A stretch of 64,000 bases of DNA, taken from contig JALOLF010000003.1 in assembly GCA_025456085.1 (NCBI GenBank), positions 19,416-83,415 on the forward strand, read 5' to 3'. Source of the stretch: Acidimicrobiales bacterium (GTDB taxonomy: Bacteria > Actinomycetota > Acidimicrobiia > Acidimicrobiales > Acidimicrobilacustridaceae). Within the stretch, counting starts at the first letter, position 1. Every line of letters starts with the position of its first letter. The notes under the pieces were generated by a model. The model searched no databases and was not told the DNA's origin. It saw only the letters and a list, made by a program, of their open reading frames with translations. The translations under genes were made by a program, and so were the position numbers. Below, piece after piece: positions 50,993 through 58,775 of the stretch.

Positions 50993-51955
50993 GTGACCGG
51001 CGCAGCCACTGGCGCGGGAGGGCCCCGGTCGTCCACCTGGTGGTGGGTGACGGGGGTCCTCGCCGTGGTGCTCACTGCGGTGATCGCCGGGGTGGCCGCG
51101 ACCTCCCGGGCCCCGGTCGACCTCGCCGCCTGGAACGCCCTGGCCGAGGCCGCGGCCCCGTCGGCGCTCGCCGGTCCCCAGGGACGCACCCCGCAGTTCG
51201 TGGTGAAGTGCGGTTTCAGCCACGCCGCCGGTGACGACCCCATCGTGCACCCCGGCCGGCCGGGGGCGTCGCACCGGCACGACTTCTTCGGCAACACCGA
51301 CGTCGACGCCGACGCCACCTACGCCTGGCTCCAGGGTGCCGAGACGACCTGCCAGCGCAAGCGCGACACCGCCTCCTACTGGGCGCCGTCGCTGCTCGAC
51401 CGAGGGGTGCCCGTGGAGCCCCGTGAGGCCGTGGCCTACTACCGGCCCGCGCCGGGTGTGGCGGCCCGGGAGGTGGAGGCGTTCCCGGCCGGGCTGCAGA
51501 TGATCGGTGGCGACGACGCCGCCACCGAGGCCCAGCCGGCCGGCGTGGCGGGTTGGGCGTGCGGTGCGTCCTCCGACCTGTACCCCACCCCGCCCATCTG
51601 CACGCCGTCGGCGCCGCTGCAGGCGCGCATCGTGTTCCCCGACTGCTGGACCGGCGACGCGGCGTACAGCTCGGACCACCGCAGCCACGTGGCGCGCAGC
51701 CTCGACGGGACGTGTCCTCCCGGCCACCCGGTGCACCTGCCCCAGCTCGTGCTGGTGGTGAAGTACCCGGTGTGGGGCGCGGGCCATGAGCTGTCGCTGT
51801 CCTCGGGGCCGGTCGAGTCGGTGCACGCCGACTTCTGGAACACCTGGCACCAGGAGGCGCTCGAGACCGACGTGCGGTCCTGCCTGCACCGTGAGGTGGT
51901 GTGCGGCGTCGTGGACAACAAGGCCGACGACGTGCCGGCGGAGCTGTTCGACTGA
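50993..51955 (+). CDS. DUF1996-domain protein, membrane anchored
   Basis: A 320-residue protein, GTG start, N-terminal membrane helix about 17-38. The rest matches DUF1996: FVVKCGFSHAAGDDPIVHPG, SHRHDFFGNT, YWAPSLLDRG and IVFPDCWTG, with several paired cysteines. Function of the domain is unproven; in other organisms it occurs on secreted proteins associated with polysaccharides. It lies 24 nt downstream of the beta-helix gene. Confidence 0.82.
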   Translation: MTGAATGAGGPRSSTWWWVTGVLAVVLTAVIAGVAATSRAPVDLAAWNALAEAAAPSALAGPQGRTPQFVVKCGFSHAAGDDPIVHPGRPGASHRHDFFGNTDVDADATYAWLQGAETTCQRKRDTASYWAPSLLDRGVPVEPREAVAYYRPAPGVAAREVEAFPAGLQMIGGDDAATEAQPAGVAGWACGASSDLYPTPPICTPSAPLQARIVFPDCWTGDAAYSSDHRSHVARSLDGTCPPGHPVHLPQLVLVVKYPVWGAGHELSLSSGPVESVHADFWNTWHQEALETDVRSCLHREVVCGVVDNKADDVPAELFD

Positions 51956-51986
51956 TCCGCGTCACCCCGGCCCGCCCCCACGGCGC

Positions 51987-52013
51987 TATCGTCGCAGGGC
52001 CCCGGTCCGGGGC
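51987..52013 (+). promoter_or_regulatory. -10 element followed by a hairpin at the start of the GGDEF mRNA
   Basis: TATCGT at 51987-51992 is a good -10. GCCCCGGTCCGGGGC (51999-52013), two perfect 7-nt arms around one base, begins where transcription would start. A stable stem at the very 5' end could protect the mRNA or bind a regulator. Confidence 0.4.
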
Positions 52014-52041
52014 TCACGGACCGGAGGCGAGAGCGGATTCG

Positions 52042-53499
52042 ATGGCGGATCACGGCCAGGCGGTACCAGCGGACAGTCGGTCGGCGACGGGCATCGCCGA
52101 CCTCGTCGGCGTGCTCGCCGACGCCGTCGCCGTGCTGGGACCCGACGGTCGGGTCGAGTGGGCGAACCGGGCCACCGCTGCGTTGCTGGGGGTCGCCGTC
52201 GACGACCTGATCGGCAGCGACGGTCTCGAACGGCTCCATCCCGACGAGGTGGCACGGGCACTCGACGGCATCGCCTACTCGGCCGCCTTCCCCGATCGCA
52301 CCGCCGTCGTGCCCTACCGCCTCCGCCGGGGCGACGGGAGCTACCAGGACGTCGAGCTGCGCAGCAGCGTCGCCCCGACCCCCTCGGGCGACCGTCTGGT
52401 GCTGGTCCTGCGGGACGGCACGACCCGCTCGGGCATCGCCGCGGCGTTGGCGTCCATCGCGGCCGGCGAGCCGGTCGTGGACACCATGAGCCACGTGGCG
52501 GCCGCGGTCCGCAGCCGATGGCCCGGCACCGCGGTGGCGGTGCGCTGGAGGGTGGAGGCGGAGGTCCAGCGCCTGGACGTCTCGATGCCCCCGGCGCTGT
52601 CGGCGTGGACGGATCGACAGGTGCACGAGGTGGCGGCCGGCCGCCGCGACGAGCCGGCCCTGTCGGTGTGGGCCGAGGCAGCGACGAGTGGGGAGCCGGT
52701 CGTGGTGCGGGCCGAGGAGCTGGACGCGCAGGGCGCAGCGCTGGCGTCGCGTTCCGGGTTCGGCGCCTGCGGCGTGGCTCCGGTGCCCGATCCGACGGGT
52801 GCCACCGCCTGGATCGTGGCCTGGTTCGACGAGCCGCAGGCGGCGCTGCTGGAGTTCGCCCACTGGGCGCACGAACCGGTCGGGTTGGTGCACCTGGCGC
52901 TCGAGCGCCGCTGGCACCTGGACCGACTCCACGAAGCGGCCCGCCGTGACCCCCTCACCGGGCTGGCCAACCGGACGGGGTTCTTCGAGAGCCTCGACAC
53001 CCGCCTGGAACGGGCCCGACGTGACGACTCGTTGCTGGCGGTGGTCTTCCTCGACCTCGACGGGTTCAAGCCCGTCAACGACGTGTACGGCCACGCCGTC
53101 GGGGACCGTGTGCTCGAGCTCGTGGGACGCCGCCTGGCCGGTGCGGTGCGCAGCGACGACGTGGTGGCCAGGGTCGGCGGTGACGAGTTCGCGGTGGTGT
53201 GCGGGCTGGCGGCCGACGCCGTCGAACAGGGCGCGACCGAACTGGCCGGACGGTTGCTGGCCACGCTGGCCGAACCGCTGACGGTGACCCGGGACCCCGG
53301 TGCGCCCGGGCTGGCGACGCCGCTCGAGCCGGTCCAGCTGGGGGCGAGCGTGGGCGTGGCGGTCACCTCCCCCCGGGCCGAGCAGCCCCTTCGGGTGTTC
53401 GAGCGGGCCGACGCAGCCATGTACCGGGCGAAGCAGGCCGGGCGCGGTGCGTGGGTGCTCGACACCCACCTGGTGGTCGACGAGGAGGCGGGTCGCTGA
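52042..53499 (+). CDS. PAS-GGDEF diguanylate cyclase
   Basis: A 485-residue cytoplasmic signalling enzyme that should make cyclic di-GMP. N-terminal PAS-like domain (residues about 20-135, VAVLGPDGRVEWANRATAAL), a GAF-like central region, and a GGDEF domain after DPLTGLANRTGFFE. The active-site GGDEF is intact at 379-383, and the inhibitory RSDD (370-373) is five residues before it, so product feedback is likely. ATG 52042. The next gene is coupled by TGATG. No EAL phosphodiesterase is present. Confidence 0.93.
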   Translation: MADHGQAVPADSRSATGIADLVGVLADAVAVLGPDGRVEWANRATAALLGVAVDDLIGSDGLERLHPDEVARALDGIAYSAAFPDRTAVVPYRLRRGDGSYQDVELRSSVAPTPSGDRLVLVLRDGTTRSGIAAALASIAAGEPVVDTMSHVAAAVRSRWPGTAVAVRWRVEAEVQRLDVSMPPALSAWTDRQVHEVAAGRRDEPALSVWAEAATSGEPVVVRAEELDAQGAALASRSGFGACGVAPVPDPTGATAWIVAWFDEPQAALLEFAHWAHEPVGLVHLALERRWHLDRLHEAARRDPLTGLANRTGFFESLDTRLERARRDDSLLAVVFLDLDGFKPVNDVYGHAVGDRVLELVGRRLAGAVRSDDVVARVGGDEFAVVCGLAADAVEQGATELAGRLLATLAEPLTVTRDPGAPGLATPLEPVQLGASVGVAVTSPRAEQPLRVFERADAAMYRAKQAGRGAWVLDTHLVVDEEAGR

Positions 53500-54176
53500 T
53501 GCTGGACCGGGACATGCCCCGCGCCGACACGCCCTGGCGGAAGCTCCGGCGATCCACGCACCTGGTGGCCGGTGTGGCCGTGCAGCGGAGCTGGACCTGG
53601 GCCTGCTCCAAGGCCACCATCGGGCCGGACACGCCCGCAGGGCGTCGGTTCGGGAGCATGGGTCCCGGCAGCATCATCGCCTGGCCGACCGGGGCGCTGG
53701 TCAACGAGCGGGCCATCCACATCGGCGCCGGGGCGGTCGTCGCCTCGGGCGTGACGCTGTCCGCGGGCTGGATGCCCGACCAGCCCGACCTCCCGGACGA
53801 GGTCCTGCGCATCGGGGCCCGCTGCCTCATCGGACGTGGTTCCAGCCTCGTGGCCCATCGCTCGATCGTGATCGGCGACGACGTGTGGACGGGGCCGAAC
53901 ATCTACGTGACCGACATGAACCACGGCTACGACGACCCGGACCTGCCCGTCTCCCGGCAGTACGCGGGGGAGTCCCCGGTCGAGATCGGCGACGGCTCGT
54001 GGCTGGGCACCAACGTGGTGGTGCTGCCCGGCGTGCACATCGGGCGGCACGTGGTCGTCGGTGCCGGCAGCGTCGTGACCCACGACCTGCCCGACCACTC
54101 CCTCGCGGCCGGCGCCCCGGCCCGGGTCGTGCGCCGGTTCGAGCCCGGCACGGGCTGGGTGCGCGCCGCCCCCTGA
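53499..54176 (+). CDS. Hexapeptide-repeat acyltransferase
   Basis: Left-handed beta-helix O- or N-acetyltransferase, 225 residues. Imperfect hexapeptide repeats run from about residue 70 (AIHIGAGAVVASGVTL, VLRIGARCLIGRGSSLVAH, SIVIGDDVWTGPN), with a catalytic His in DMNHGYDD. The end VVLPGVHIGRHVVVGAGSVV and GAPARVVRRF are typical of the CatB/LacA/WbbJ group. ATG overlaps the GGDEF stop, so c-di-GMP signalling and sugar acetylation may be linked (inference). Confidence 0.88.
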   Translation: MLDRDMPRADTPWRKLRRSTHLVAGVAVQRSWTWACSKATIGPDTPAGRRFGSMGPGSIIAWPTGALVNERAIHIGAGAVVASGVTLSAGWMPDQPDLPDEVLRIGARCLIGRGSSLVAHRSIVIGDDVWTGPNIYVTDMNHGYDDPDLPVSRQYAGESPVEIGDGSWLGTNVVVLPGVHIGRHVVVGAGSVVTHDLPDHSLAAGAPARVVRRFEPGTGWVRAAP

Positions 54177-54195
54177 GCGGGAGGGCGCACGGCGA

Positions 54196-55329
54196 TCAGA
54201 CGGCGCCGGGGGTGCCGTCGGGGACCACGAGGGTGCCCGTCCGACCCTCCACGAGCGCGGCGACGTCCTCGAGGGCGCCGATGGCGGCCGCCCGTCCGGT
54301 CTCCTCCACGAACCGGCACGCGGCCTCGGCCTTGGGGCCCATCGAGCCGGCGTCGAGGGACAGGGTGCGCAGGGTCGTGGGTGTCGTCACCCGCAGTGTG
54401 CGGGCCCCGGGCGTGCCCCACCCCTGTTGCACGCCGGGGACGTCGGTGAGCAGCACCAGCATGCCGGCCTGCAGGCCGGTGGCCAGCAGGAGCGAGGTGC
54501 GGTCCTTGTCCACGACCGCTTCCGCTCCCCGCCAGCCGCCGTGGCCGTCGGCAACGACGGGGATGCCGCCCCCGCCGGCGCACACCACGGTGACCTCGTG
54601 GTCGATCAGCAGCCGCACGACCGCCAGCTCGAGGATCTCGCGCGGCTCGGGTGAGGCCACCACCCGCCGGACCCCACCCGCGTCGGGCGTCACCTGCCAG
54701 CCGCGGGCCGCCAGCACGTCGGTCTGGTCGGCGGGGTACACCGGCCCGATGGGCTTGGTGGGACGGGTCCAGGCCGGGTCGTCGGAGCGCACGACCACCT
54801 GGGTGAGCAGGGCGGCCACCCGGCCCCCGCCGAGACGGGCGCTGAGCTCCCGGTCGAGCGCGTAGCCGATCATCCCCTCGGTCTGGGCGTCGAGGACGTC
54901 GAGGGGGAACGCACCCGCCTCGCGCGTTGCCGCGTTCTGGAGGGCCAGCAGACCCACCTGGGGGCCGTTGCCGTGGGTCACGACGAGCCGCCTGGTCGTC
55001 GCCAGCGGGGCGAGGAGCTCCGCGGTGCGGGCGATGGCGGCGCGCTGGTCCTCGGCGTCGAGTCGGGCGCCCCGGGGCAGCAGCGCGTTGCCGCCGATGG
55101 CGACGACGAGCGGTCCCTCGCCGTCGGCGCCCATGCCCGGCAGGCGGGGTGGCTCGGGCTCCGGCGCCGTCGGCCCGGCACCCGTCGGCGCCGCCTGCGC
55201 CTCGTCGTCGTCCTCGTCGTCCTCGAAGGCGTCGCGCAGTCGTCGCGAGAGCCGCAGCGAGTCGCTGAGGGTGTTGCGTGGGGGGCGCTCCCCGGCGCCC
55301 GGCCCTCCTGCGTTCGGATCGTCAGTCAT
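54196..55329 (-). CDS. arcC: Carbamate kinase with acidic N-terminal extension
   Basis: Amino-acid-kinase-fold carbamate kinase, 377 residues. The catalytic core begins near residue 72 (PLVVAIGGNALLPRG); THGNGPQVGLLALQ, AGGGGIPVV and VVDKDRTSLLLA supply phosphate- and carbamoyl-binding residues. The usual size is about 310; here about 71 residues precede the core, with an acidic run EDDEDDDE at 36-43. The gene overlaps the end of the GTPase gene by 8 nt, and no arginine deiminase or carbamoyltransferase is nearby, so the role is not the classic arginine fermentation. Confidence 0.85.
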   Translation of the reverse strand: MTDDPNAGGPGAGERPPRNTLSDSLRLSRRLRDAFEDDEDDDEAQAAPTGAGPTAPEPEPPRLPGMGADGEGPLVVAIGGNALLPRGARLDAEDQRAAIARTAELLAPLATTRRLVVTHGNGPQVGLLALQNAATREAGAFPLDVLDAQTEGMIGYALDRELSARLGGGRVAALLTQVVVRSDDPAWTRPTKPIGPVYPADQTDVLAARGWQVTPDAGGVRRVVASPEPREILELAVVRLLIDHEVTVVCAGGGGIPVVADGHGGWRGAEAVVDKDRTSLLLATGLQAGMLVLLTDVPGVQQGWGTPGARTLRVTTPTTLRTLSLDAGSMGPKAEAACRFVEETGRAAAIGALEDVAALVEGRTGTLVVPDGTPGAV

Positions 55330-56692
55330 GTCCCTGCCCCCGCCGTTGCAGCCAGGTGGGTGCTCGTCGGCCCCGCAGCCAGCGTTCCACATGTGGCACC
55401 AGCACATCGGCCAGGTCGGGTTGGCCCAGCTCGCTCAGTTCGTAGCGCGCGTGGCGGATCGGATGGCGGACCCGGACCACGTGGGCCAGATCCACCGGGG
55501 TGCCCGTCACCACGACGTCGCAGTCGACGGCGTCGATGGTGGCGGCCAGGTCTCGGAGCTGCTCGTCGGAGTACCCCATGGCGGGCAGCACGGGGCCGAG
55601 GTGGGGATGGGCGGCGAGGGTGGCGGCCAGCGAGCCCACGGCCGCACCCCGGGGGTCGACGAGCTCGGCTGCGCCGGCCTCGGTGGCGGCTACGGCCCCC
55701 GCGCCGAAGGGCAGCCCGCCGTGCGTCGTCGACGGCCCGTCCTCCACCACGAGCACCCGGCGGCCGCGCACGTCCGGGCCCGGGCCGAGCGCTACCCGGG
55801 AGGCGGCGAGCACGATGGGCACGTCGTGCACCCGGTGCAACCCCTCGAGGTGCCCCTCGAGGTCGTCGGCGCGGGTCGGGTCGACCTTGTTCACCACGAT
55901 CACGTCGGCCATGCGCAGCGTGGCCTCACCCGGGTGGTAGGCCACCTCGTGGCCGGGGCGGAGCGAGTCGGTGACGCAGATCAGCACGTCGGGATCGACG
56001 AACGGGAAGTCGTTGTTGCCGCCGTCCCACAGCACCACGTCGGCCTCGGCCGCGGCCCCGGCCAGGATCTCCCCGTAGTCCACGCCGGCCCACACCACGA
56101 TCCCCTGGCGGATGGGCTGCTCGTACTCCTCGCGCTCCTCGAGGGTGGGGTTCGCGGCGTCGAGCTCCTCCAGGGTGGCGAAGCGTTGGACCCGTTGGGC
56201 GACGAGATCGCCGTAGGGCATGGGGTGGCGCACCAGGGCCACCTTCAGGCCCACCCCGGCGAGCAGGGCGGCGACCTTGCGGCTTGTCTGGCTCTTGCCG
56301 GCACCCGTCCGGGTGGCGCACACCGCCACCACCGGCACGGGCGTGCGCAGCATCGTCGCCTTGGGCCCCACGAGCCGGAAGTCCGCGCCGGCGGCGAGCG
56401 CCCGCGACGCCAGGTGCATGACGTCCTCGTGGGCGATGTCCGAGTAGGCGAGGACCACCTCGTCCACCTGGTAGTCGGCCACGACCTGCTCGAGGTCCGC
56501 CTCCGCCACGATGGGGATGCCGTCGGGGTAGTGCGGCCCGGCCAGCTCGGCGGGGTAGCGCCGACCGTCGATCCCGGGGATCTGCGTCGCCGTGAACGCC
56601 ACGACCCACTGCCCGGGGTCGTCGCGGAACACGGTGTTGAACACGTGGAAGTCCCGGCCTCCCGCACCCAGGATCACGACCCGCCGCGCCAT
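55322..56692 (-). CDS. Cyclic 2,3-diphosphoglycerate synthetase-like GTPase
   Basis: A 456-residue P-loop NTPase of the cPGS/GTPase family. N-terminal Rossmann-like start VVILGAGGRDFHVFN, then P-loop ATRTGAGKSQTSRK (126-139), VVLWDGGNNDFPF and ICVTDSLRPGHE. In some archaea, homologues make cyclic 2,3-bisphosphoglycerate; most bacterial members have no confirmed function. Here it is translationally coupled to a carbamate kinase and preceded by a crotonase and phosphotransferase. ATG 56692 gives a standard N-terminus. Confidence 0.78.
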   Translation of the reverse strand: MARRVVILGAGGRDFHVFNTVFRDDPGQWVVAFTATQIPGIDGRRYPAELAGPHYPDGIPIVAEADLEQVVADYQVDEVVLAYSDIAHEDVMHLASRALAAGADFRLVGPKATMLRTPVPVVAVCATRTGAGKSQTSRKVAALLAGVGLKVALVRHPMPYGDLVAQRVQRFATLEELDAANPTLEEREEYEQPIRQGIVVWAGVDYGEILAGAAAEADVVLWDGGNNDFPFVDPDVLICVTDSLRPGHEVAYHPGEATLRMADVIVVNKVDPTRADDLEGHLEGLHRVHDVPIVLAASRVALGPGPDVRGRRVLVVEDGPSTTHGGLPFGAGAVAATEAGAAELVDPRGAAVGSLAATLAAHPHLGPVLPAMGYSDEQLRDLAATIDAVDCDVVVTGTPVDLAHVVRVRHPIRHARYELSELGQPDLADVLVPHVERWLRGRRAPTWLQRRGQGHD

Positions 56693-56696
56693 GGGC

Positions 56697-57566
56697 TCAG
56701 CTCCCGTCGAACAGGTCGCGCCGCGGCGCATCGGTGTAGGACGGCTGGCGTCCCTCCGCGAAGGCGCGGATGGCCTCCTGCAGGTTCTCGGTGAAGCCCA
56801 GCATGAGCTGGTTGCGGTCCTCGATCTCGATGGCGGCCTCGAGGCTGGCGTTCTCCAGGTTCACCCAGATGATGTCCTTGGTCATGGCGAGGCCGTAGGG
56901 GCTGAACCCGCACATCTGCTCGGCCATGGCGAGCGCCTCGTCGAGGACCGCGTCGTCGGGCACCACGCGCGACACCAGGCCGAGGCGGAGGGCCTCGGCC
57001 GCGTCGATGCGGCGGCCGGTGAGGAGCAGGTCGTTGCTGTGTGCGGCCCCGATGAGGCGCGGCAGCAGCCAGCTCGCCGCCATCTCGGTGGACGTCAGCC
57101 CGTTCACGATGCCGGTGGCGTTGAACACCGCCGACTCGGCGGCGATGCGCAGCTCGGTCGCCAGGGTGAGGCACATCCCGCCGCCGTAGGCCGGCCCGTT
57201 CACCGCGGCGATGACCGGCTGGGGCATGCGCCGCAGCGTGAGCACCAGCTTCGAGTAGGCGCGCATCGAGCGCTGGGCGATGCGCCCGACGGTGAGCCCG
57301 TCGATGTTGGGCACGACACCGAAGTCCTTCAGGTCCAGTCCCGAGCAGAAGGAGCGACCGGCGCCGGTCAGGATGCACACCCAGATGTCGTTGTCGTCGG
57401 CCACCCGGTGCAGGGCGGCGTCGAGCTCCAGCACGAGGTCGATCGACATGGCGTTGAGCCGATCGGGCCGGTTCAACGTCACCACCGCCGTGTGGGGTTG
57501 GGGGACCTCCACCACCACGAGGGGTTCGCGTCCGGTGTCCGGCGGCGCGGCCTGCGGATCGGTCAC
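56697..57566 (-). CDS. Crotonase-family protein lacking both canonical glutamates
   Basis: Crotonase-fold protein, 289 residues. Oxyanion residues are in GRSFCSGLDLKDFG and NGPAYGGGMCLTLATEL. At the classical Glu144 and Glu164 positions are Cys132 and Gly152, so a hydratase mechanism is not supported. A catalytic Asp or Cys elsewhere, or a binding role, is possible; the conserved Asp81 in LDLKDFG is a candidate. It begins 10 nt after the phosphotransferase stop and ends 4 nt before the GTPase start, so belongs to the same operon. Confidence 0.83.
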   Translation of the reverse strand: MTDPQAAPPDTGREPLVVVEVPQPHTAVVTLNRPDRLNAMSIDLVLELDAALHRVADDNDIWVCILTGAGRSFCSGLDLKDFGVVPNIDGLTVGRIAQRSMRAYSKLVLTLRRMPQPVIAAVNGPAYGGGMCLTLATELRIAAESAVFNATGIVNGLTSTEMAASWLLPRLIGAAHSNDLLLTGRRIDAAEALRLGLVSRVVPDDAVLDEALAMAEQMCGFSPYGLAMTKDIIWVNLENASLEAAIEIEDRNQLMLGFTENLQEAIRAFAEGRQPSYTDAPRRDLFDGS

Positions 57567-57576
57567 GGCGTCCTCC

Positions 57577-58677
57577 TCATCCCATCAGCCCGACCGGGCC
57601 CGTGTCGGGCAGGTCGAGCAGCTGGGCCAGCAGACGGGTGCCCATGTTGTTGCGGCGGGCCGCCTCCCCGTCCTCGGGGGAGAACGAGCCGAGCTCGACG
57701 TAGATGTCGGCCATGCGGGCCATCACGTTGGCGTGGCGCCAGGCGGCGAAGACCTCGTACCAGGTGAGGTCGTCGAGGGGGCGGCCGAGCTGCTCGGCGT
57801 AGAACTCGTAGCTCTCCGCCGCCGACGGGAAGCCCGGCAGGTCCGGGACCCCCATGACGTCGGAGAAGAAGCGGGGGAACAGCACGTACCAGGCGGCGTC
57901 GACCTCGGCCGGGCCGAGGCTCGCCATCTCCCAGTCGAGCACCGCCACCGCCTCGAAGTCGCGGAACATGATGTTGCCGATGCGGGCGTCGCCCCAGGTG
58001 ATGCCCACCGGACCGGTCGGGGTGGGGAGGTGCTCGCGCAGCCAGGCCGTGGCCGGGTCGAGGGTGGGGTGCTCCCGTCCCCGGGCGGTCCAACGGGCGT
58101 AGTCCTCCCACCAGGCGTACTGCTGGGCGAGTCCCGTCGGCCCGTGCTCGGGCCGGTCGAGGATGCCGAAGCCGGTGGCGTCGGGATCGAGGCGGTGGAC
58201 GCCGGCCATGGCCCGCAGGCCCGACAACCACAGGCGGCGCTGGTCCTCGGGGCTCGAGGCCAGCAGCCAGCCGTCCATGGTGTAGGGCAGTCGGTCGGGC
58301 GGCACGAGTCCCTCGACCCGCTCCATCACGAAGAAGGGGCGCCCGAGGACTGCGGTGTCCACCTCCACCCAGTGGACCCGGGGAACGGGCACGTCGCTGT
58401 GCTCGGCCACGAGGCGCATGCAGTCGCACTGCAGCGGCAGGTCGTACACCGGGAACACCGCCGGCTCGCGGGCCTGGAGCCGCAGTACCAGCTCCTCGCG
58501 CCGGAAGCCCAGCTCCTCCTGCCAGCGAGCCGTCAGCAGCACCGTCTCGTTGGAGTGCCCGGCGCCCTGGGGCACCACGACCTCCTCCAGCTCGATCGGA
58601 TACCCGAGCTTCGCCGACAGCCACGGCACCAGGTGCTCGTGCAGGTCGGACTCACTGATCTGCTCGCCTCCGATCAT
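57577..58677 (-). CDS. Phosphotransferase-family protein (APH/ACAD10-like)
   Basis: Aminoglycoside-phosphotransferase-like kinase fold, 366 residues. Brenner-type catalytic loop ITWGDARIGNIMF (Asp acting as base, Asn as metal ligand) and VLDWEMASLGPAE (DxE metal ligands). The His of the usual HGD is Trp. Related proteins in actinobacteria are linked to phosphorylation of hydroxylated CoA or fatty acids, as in ACAD10/11. Start ATG 58677 after GAGGGGGA. First gene of the operon shared with crotonase, GTPase and carbamate kinase. Confidence 0.85.
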   Translation of the reverse strand: MIGGEQISESDLHEHLVPWLSAKLGYPIELEEVVVPQGAGHSNETVLLTARWQEELGFRREELVLRLQAREPAVFPVYDLPLQCDCMRLVAEHSDVPVPRVHWVEVDTAVLGRPFFVMERVEGLVPPDRLPYTMDGWLLASSPEDQRRLWLSGLRAMAGVHRLDPDATGFGILDRPEHGPTGLAQQYAWWEDYARWTARGREHPTLDPATAWLREHLPTPTGPVGITWGDARIGNIMFRDFEAVAVLDWEMASLGPAEVDAAWYVLFPRFFSDVMGVPDLPGFPSAAESYEFYAEQLGRPLDDLTWYEVFAAWRHANVMARMADIYVELGSFSPEDGEAARRNNMGTRLLAQLLDLPDTGPVGLMG

Positions 58678-58762
58678 GGGTCCCCCTCGTTCTCCGCGCG
58701 TCGGTCGGCGGTGCCTTGCTAGCACAAGTTCCGGGCGGTCCCGGCGCCGACCCTGCGGCGGG

Positions 58763-58768
58763 TAGCGT
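58763..58768 (+). promoter_or_regulatory. -10 element of the flavoprotein gene, leaderless type
   Basis: TAGCGT lies exactly 7 nt before ATG 58776, the third start in this window with that spacing. The divergent phosphotransferase has an ordinary ribosome site; TGCTAGCA at 58717-58724 may form part of its promoter. Confidence 0.5.
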
Positions 58769-58775
58769 CGACGCC

